In this document: positions 57,201-64,000 of the stretch, piece by piece
How the letters are laid out: the number at the start of each line of letters is the position of its first letter
Numbering within the stretch: the stretch's first letter is position 1
NCBI GenBank assembly: GCA_037954235.1
Contig: JBBMOA010000001.1
Span: forward strand, 12,725,980 to 12,789,979
Length of the DNA stretch: 64,000 bases
Reading direction: 5' to 3'
From: Aulostomus chinensis
Lineage: Eukaryota; Chordata; Actinopteri; Syngnathiformes; Aulostomidae
Made by a program: the position numbers and the translations under genes
Notes under the pieces: generated by a model
Told to the model about the DNA's origin: nothing
Database searches by the model: none
The model's input: the letters and a program-made list of their open reading frames with translations, nothing else

Positions 57201-60110
57201 AACTCAGTGAAGCTTACAGTAATGTAGTAAGAGTTTCGAACAACCTCAAAGTGATGCTGACAGTCATTTAGTAAGAGTTGCTAATGAACTAAATTCAATG
57301 CTACAGTGATGTCGTGAGAATTGCTCATGAACTCAAAATGATGCTAACAGTAATGTAGTGATAGTTGCTAATGAACTCAAAGTGATGCTGACAGTAATGT
57401 AGTAAGAGTTGCTACGAACCTTAAAATAATGCAACAATAATGTAGTAAGAGTTGCTACGAACCTCAAAATATTGCGACAGTGATGTAGTAAGAATTGCTC
57501 ATGAACTCAAAATGATGCTAACAGTAATGGAGTGAAACTTTCGAATAACCTCAAAGTGATGCTGACAGTCATGTAGTAAGTGTTGCTACGAACCTCAAAA
57601 TAATGCGACAGTAATGTAGTAATGTTGCTGCAAACCTCAAAATACTGCGACAGTGATGTCGGAAGAATTGCTAATGAACTCAAGATGATGCTCACAGTAA
57701 TGTAGTGATAGTTGCTAAGAAACTAGGTGATGCTTACAGTAATGCAGTAAGAGTTTCGAACAACCTCAAAGTGATGCTGACAGTCATTTAGTAAAAGGTG
57801 GTAATGAATTCAATTTAATGCTACAGTGATGTCGTGAGAATTGCTCAAGAACTCAAAATGATGCTAACAGTAATGTAGTGATAGTTGCTAAAAAACTCAA
57901 AGTGATGCTGACAGTAACGTAGTAAGAGTTGCTACGAACCTTAAAATAATGCAACAATAATGTAGTAAGAGTTGCTACGAACCTCAAAATAATGTGACAG
58001 TGATGTCAGAAGAATTGCTAATGATCAGTAAATGATGCGACAGTGATGTAGTAAGAATTGCTAATGAACTCAAAATGATGCTAACAGGGATGGAGTGAAA
58101 CTTTCGAATAACCTCAAAGTGATGCTGACAGTCATGTAGTAAGAGTTGCTACGAACCTCAAAATAATGCGACAGTAATGTAGTAATGTTGCTTTAAACCT
58201 CAAAATACTGCGACAGTGATGTCGGAAGGATTGCAAATGAACTCAAAATGATGCTAACAGTAATGTAGTGATAGTTGCGAATCAACTCAGTGATGCTTAC
58301 AGTATTGTAGTATGTGTTTCGAATAACCTCAAAGTGATGCTGACAGTCATGCAGTAAGAGTTGCTCCGAACCTAGAAATAATGCAATAGTGATGTCAGAA
58401 GAATTGCTAAAGATCTCAAAATGATGCGACAGTGATGTCAGAAGAATTGGTAATGATCTCAAAATGATGCTAACAGTAATGGAGTGAACGTTTCGAATAA
58501 CCTCAAAGTGATGCTGACAGTAATGTAGTAAGAGTTGCTACGAACCTTAAAATAATGCAACAATAATGTAGTAAGAGTTGCCACGAAACTCAATGCGACA
58601 GTAATGTATTAACGTTGCTACAAACCTCAAAATATTGCGAAAGTGATGTCGGAAGAATTGCTAATGAACTCAAGATGATGCTAACAGTAATGGTGTGAAA
58701 CTTTTGAATAACCTCAAAGTGATGCTGACAGTCATGTAGTAAGTGTTGCTACGAACCTCAAAATAATGCGACTGTAATGTAGTAAAAGTTGCTACAAACC
58801 TCAAAATACTGCGACAGTGATGTCTGAAGAATTGCTAATGAACTCAAGATGATGCTCACAGTAATGTAGTGATAGTTGCTAATAAACTCAGTGATGCTTA
58901 CAGTAATGTAGTAAGAGTTTCGAACAACCTCAAAGTGATGCTGACAGTAATGTAGTAAGAGTTGCTACGAACCTTAAAATAATGCAACAATAATGTAGTA
59001 AGAGTTGCTGCGAACCTCAAAATATTGCGACAGTGATGTCGGAAGAATTGCTCATGAACTCAAGATGATGCTAACAGTAATGGAGTGAAACTTTCGAATA
59101 ACCTCAAAGTGATGCTGACAGTCATGTAGTAAGAGTTGCTACGAACCTCAAAATATTGCGAAAGTGATATCGGAAGAATTGCAAATGAACTCAAGATGAT
59201 GTTAACAGTAATGTAGTGACAGTTGCTAAGAAACTCAGTGATGCTGACGGTCATGAAGTAAGAGTTGCTACGAACCTCAAAATAATGTGACAGTGATATC
59301 AGAAGAATAGCTAATGATCTAAAAATGATGCGACAGTGATGTAGTCAGAATTGCTAATGAACTCAAAATGATGCTAACAGTAATGGAGTGAAACTTTCGA
59401 ATAACCTCAAAGTGATGCTGACAGTCATGTAGTAAGTGTTGCTACGAACCTCAAAATAATGCGACAGTAATGTAGTAAAGGTTGCTACGAACCTCAAAAT
59501 ATTGCGACAGTGATGTCGGAAGAATTGCTAATGAACTCAAAATGATGCTAACAGTAATGTAGTGATAGTTACTAATCAACTCGGTGATGCTTAATGTAAT
59601 GTAGTAAGTGTTTCAAATAACCTCAAAGTGATGGTGACAGTCATGTAGTAAGAGTTGCTACGAACCTCAAAATAATGCGACAGTGATGTCAGAAGAATTG
59701 CTAAAGATCTCAAAATGATGCGACAGTGATTTAGTAAGAATTGCTCATAAACTCAAAATGATGCTAACAGTAATGGAGTGAACGTTTCGAATTACCTCAA
59801 AGTGATGCTGACAGTCTTGGACTAAGAGTTGCTATGAACCTCAAAATAATGTGACAGTGATGTAGTAAGAATTGCTAATGAACTTAAAATAATGCTACAG
59901 TGATGTCGTGACAATTGCTCATAAACTCAAATAATGCAAACACTAATGTAGTGATAGTTGCTAATAAACTCAAAGTGATGCTGACAGTAATGTAGTAAGA
60001 GTTGCTACGAACCTTAAAATAATGCAACAATAATGTAGTAAGACTTGCTATGAACCTCAAAATAATGTGACAGTGATGTCAGAAGAATTGCTAATGATCT
60101 CAAAATGATG
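52785..60110 (-). repeat. Higher-order repeat, offset 3808 bp
   Basis: Many landmarks recur at exactly 3808 bp: CAGTGATCTTGG at 52934 and 56742, ACAGTGATGGAGTG at 52803 and 56611, and the ends of open reading frames at 53699 and 57507, 55252 and 59060, 54654 and 58462. The two copies run about 52785-56302 and 56593-60110 with very few differences, so about 3.5 kb was duplicated recently. 3808 bp is about 88 monomers. Confidence 0.88.
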
Positions 60111-60499
60111 CTGACAGTAATGTAGTAAGAGTTGCTACGAACCTTAAAATAATGCAACAATAATGTAGTAAGAGTTGCTGCGAACCTCAAAATATTGCGA
60201 CAGTGATGTCGGAAGAATTGCTCATGAACTCAAGATGATGTTAACAGTAATGTAGTGATAGTTGCTAAGAAACTCAGTGATGCTGACGGTCATGAAGTAA
60301 GAGTTGCTACGAACCTCAAAATAATGTGACAGTGATATCAGAAGAATAGCTAATGATCTCAAAATGATGCGACAGTGATGTAGTAAGAATTGCTAATGAA
60401 CTCAAAATGATGCTAACAGTAATGTAGTGAAAGTTTCGAATAACCTCAAAGTGATGCTGACAGTCATGTAGTAAGAGTTGCTACGAACCTATAAATAAT

Positions 60500-62275
60500 G
60501 CGACAGTAATGTAGTAAAAGTTGCTACGAACCTCAAAATATTGCGACAGTGATGTCGGAAGAATTGCTAATGAACTCAAAATGATGCTAACAGTAATGTA
60601 GTGATAGTTGCTAAGAAACTCAGTCATGCTTACAGTAATGTAGTAAGTGTTTTGAATAACCTCAAAGTGATGCTGACAGTCATGTAGCAAGAGTTGCTAC
60701 GAACCTCAAAATATTGCGACAGTAATGTAGTAAAAGTTGCTACGAACCTCAAAATATTGCGACAGTGATGTCGGAAGAATTGCTAATGAACTCAAGATGA
60801 TGCTACAGTGATATCGTGAGAATTGCTCAACAACTCAAAATGATGCTAACAGTAATGTAGTGGTAGTTGCTAGTCAAGTCAGTGATGCTTACAGTTATGT
60901 AGTAAGAGTTTCGAACAACCTCAAAGTGATGCTGACAGTCATTTAGTAAGAGTTGCTAATGAACTCAATTCAAAGCTACAGTGATGTAGTGAGAATTGCT
61001 CATAAACTCAAAATGATGCTAACAGTAATGTAGTGATAGTTGCTAATAAACTCAAAGTGATGCTGACAGTAATGTAGTAAGAGTTGCTACGAACCTTAAA
61101 ATAATGCAACAATAATGTAGTAAGACTTGCTATGAACCTCAAAATAATGTGACAGTGATGTCAGAAGAATTGCTAATGATCTCAAAATGATGCTAAAAGT
61201 AATGTAGTGATAGTTGCTAATAAACTCAAAGTGATGCTGAAAGTCATGTAGTAAAAGTTGCTACGAACCTCAAAATATTGCGACAGTGATGTCGGAGGAA
61301 TTGCGAATGAACTCGAAATGATGCTAACAGTAATGTAGTGATAGTTGCTAATAAACTCAAAGTGATGCTGACAGTCATGTAGTAAGAGTTGCTACGAACC
61401 TCAAAATATTGCGACAGTGATGTCGGAAGAATTGCTAATGATCTCAAAATGATGCTACAGTGATGTAGTAAGAATTGCTAAAAAACTCAAAATGATGCTA
61501 ATAGTAATGGAGTGAAACTTTCGAATAACCTCAAAGTGATGCTGACAGTCATGTAGTAAGTGTTGCTACAAACCTCAAAATAATGCGACAGTAATGTAGT
61601 AAAGGTTGCTACGAACCTCAAAATATTGCGACAGTGATGTCGGAAGAATTGCTAATGGACTCAAAATGATGCTAACAGTAATGTCGTGATAGTTGCTAAT
61701 CAACTCAGTGATGCTTACAGTATTGTAGTAAGTGTTTCGAATAACCTCAAAGTGATGCTGACAGTCATGTAGCAAGAGTTGCTACGAACCTCAAAATATT
61801 GCGACAGTAATGTAGTAAAACTTGCTACGAACCTCAAAATATTGCGACAGTGATGTCGGAAGAATTGCGAATGAACTCAAGATGATGCTACAGTGATATC
61901 GTGAGAATTGCTCAACAACTCAAAATGATGCTAACAGTAATGTAGTGGTAGTTGCTAGTCAAGTCAGTGATGCTTACAGTTATGTAGTAAGAGTTTCGAA
62001 CAACCTCAAAGTGATGCTGACAGTCATTTAGTAAGAGTTGCTAATGAACTCAATTCAAAGCTACAGTGATGTAGTGAGAATTGCTCATAAACTCAAAATG
62101 ATGCTAACAGTAATGTAGTGATAGTTGCTAATAAACTCAAAGTGATGCTGACAGTAATGTAGTAAGAGTTGCTACGAACCTTAAAATAATGCAACAATAA
62201 TGTAGGAAGAGTTGCTACGAACCTCAAAATAATGTGACAGTGATGTCAGAAGAATTGCTAATGATCTCAAAATGA
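60500..62275 (-). repeat. Higher-order repeat, offset 1085 bp
   Basis: ATATCGTGAGAATTGCTC occurs at 60811 and 61896, and CTCAAAGTGATGCTGACAG followed by a CATGTAGCAAGAG variant at 60661 and 61746. The copies run about 60500-61190 and 61585-62275. 1085 bp is 25 monomers. Confidence 0.85.
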
Positions 62276-64000
62276 TGCGACAGTGATTTAGTAAGAATTG
62301 CTAATGAACTCAAAATGATGCTAACAGTAATGGAGTGAACGTTTCGAATATCCTCAAAGTGATGCTGACAGTCATGTACTAAGAGTTGCTACGAACCTCA
62401 AAATAATGCGACAGTAATGTCAGAAGAATTGCTAATGATCTCAAAATGATGCGACAGTGATGTAGTAAGAATTGCTAATGAACTCAAAATGATGCTAACA
62501 GTAATGGAGTGAAACTTTCGAATAACCTCAAAGTGATGCTGACAGTCATGTAGTAAGTGTTGCTACGAACCTCAAAATAATGCGACAGTAATGTAGTGAA
62601 GGTCGCTACGAACCTCAAAATATTGCGACAATGATGTCGGAAGAATTGCTAATGAACTCAAAATGATGCTAACAGAAATGAAGTGATAGTTGCTAATCAA
62701 GTCAGTGATGCTTACAGTAATGTAGTAAGAGTTTCGAACAACCTCAAAGTGATGCTGACAGTCATTTAGTAAGAGTTTCTACGAGACTCAAAATAATGCG
62801 ACAGTGATGTCAGAAGAATTGCTAAAGATCTCAAAATGATGCGACAGTGATATCAGAAGAATTGGTAATGATCTCAAAATGATGCTAACAGTAACGTAGT
62901 GATAGATGCTAATAAACTCAGTGATGCTTACAGTAATGTAGAAAGAGTTGCTTTGAACCTCAAAATAATACGACAGTGATGTAAGAAGAATTGGTAATGA
63001 TCTCAAACTGATGGGACAGTGATGTCGTAAGAATTGCTAATGAACTCAAAATGATGCTAACAGTAATGTAGTAAGTGTTTCGAACAACCTCAAAGTGATG
63101 CTGACAGTCATGTACTAAGAGTTGCTACGAACCTCAAAATAATGCGACAGTGATGTCAGAAGAATTGCTAAAGATCTCAAAATGATGCGACAGTGATTTA
63201 GTAAGAATTGCTAATGAACTCAAAATGATGCTACAGTGATGTCGTGAGAATTGCTCATGAACTCAAAATGATGCAAACAGTAATGTAGTGATAGTTGCTA
63301 ATAAACTCACAGTGATGCTGACAGTCATGTAGTAAGAGTTGCTACGAACCTCAAAATATTGCGAAAGTGATGTCGGAAGAATTGCTAATGAACTCAAGAT
63401 GATGTTAACAGTAATGTAGTGATAGTTGCTAAGAAACTCAGTGATGCTGACTGTCATGAAGTAAGAGTTGCTACGAACCTCAAAATAATGTGACAGTGAT
63501 ATCAGAAGAATAGCTAATGATCTAAAAATGATGCGACAGTGATGTAGTAAGAATTGCGAATGAACTCAAAATGATGCTAACAGTAATGTAGGTATAGTTG
63601 CTAATAAACTCAAAGTGATGCTAACAGTAATGTAGTAAGAGTTGCTACGAACCTTAAAATAATGCAACAATAATGTAGTAAGAGTTGTTACGAACCTCAA
63701 AATAATGTGACAGTGATGTCAGAAGAATTGCTAATGATCTCAAAATGATGCGACAGTGATGTAGTAAGAATTGCTAATGAACTCAAAATGACACTAACAG
63801 TAATGGAGTGAAAGTTGCTCAGAAACTCAGTGATGCTTAAAGTAATGTAGTAAGAGTTTCGAACAACCTCAAAGTGATGCTGACAGTCATTTAGAAAGAG
63901 TTGCGAATGAACTCAATTTAATGCTACAGTGATGTCGTGAGAATTGCTCAACAACTCAAAATGATGCTAAAAGTAATGTAGTGATAGTTGCTAATAAACT

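Larger units (their letters stand above)
47587..64000 (-). repeat. Satellite array, subfamily B, inverted orientation
   Basis: The array is the reverse complement of the type-B satellite at 21-29 kb. Plus-strand monomers read GAACCTCAAAATAATGCGAC, AGTGATGTCGGAAGAATTGC and TAATGAACTCAAAATGATGC with GTAATGTAGTGATAGTTGC. Length is again 43-44 bp. It continues to the window end. The repeated minus-strand open reading frames (for example 50016-50204, 52226-52414, 53699-53887 and 57507-57695, almost the same 62 residues) are higher-order copies of satellite, not a gene family. Confidence 0.97.

Noticed and set aside
50016..63457. Set of near-identical minus-strand peptides of 62-130 codons (SIILSSLAILPTSLSQYFEV type) that might look like a gene family.
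   Set aside because: They are the same satellite monomers read on the other strand; their identity comes from higher-order duplication (offsets 1473, 2210 and 3808).

Overview
The window is vertebrate nuclear DNA, most likely from a teleost fish. The reasons are tRNA-derived SINEs of a type common in fish, hAT and L1/Tx1-like LINE remnants, vertebrate-type spliceosomal U1 and U2 snRNA genes with a metazoan 3' box, and eukaryotic nuclear tRNA genes. No intact protein-coding gene of a cellular function can be supported. Almost every open reading frame is an accident of satellite repeats, lies antisense to snRNA units, or is a transposon fossil.

Layout. 1-20357: tandem satellite of a monomer of about 43 bp (subfamily A), with nested higher-order duplications (periods near 130, 518, 865, 1821 and 1977 bp). 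20358-20799: solo LTR inserted in the satellite. 20800-23207: the satellite resumes and shifts to a related subfamily B. 23208-26913: a tandem array of 1483-bp units carrying U1 and U2 snRNA genes (order U1-U2-U1-U2-U1), inserted into the satellite and flanked by a 7-bp direct repeat. 26914-29173: subfamily B again. 29174-47586: an 18.4-kb island of non-satellite DNA with four good tRNA genes (Lys, Asn, Arg-ACG, Leu-AAG), two diverged ones (Phe, Leu-CAG), an initiator-Met-like gene whose anticodon has become CAG, two Gln-like pseudogenes, many SINE pieces, a nested hAT element, a decayed LINE endonuclease and an inverted/direct repeat family. 47587-64000: satellite B again, in the opposite orientation, with further nested duplications (periods 1085, 1300, 1473 and 3808 bp).

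Taken together this is RNA-gene-bearing repetitive chromatin. Arrays for splicing RNAs and dispersed tRNA genes lie within or between large satellite blocks, and the tRNA island is flanked by satellite in inverted orientation. Whether the locus is pericentromeric, heterochromatic or an ordinary satellite block cannot be told from sequence alone. By length, roughly 950 monomers are present (about 41 kb of satellite). Periods and boundaries were read by eye from matched landmarks. Identities were not computed.
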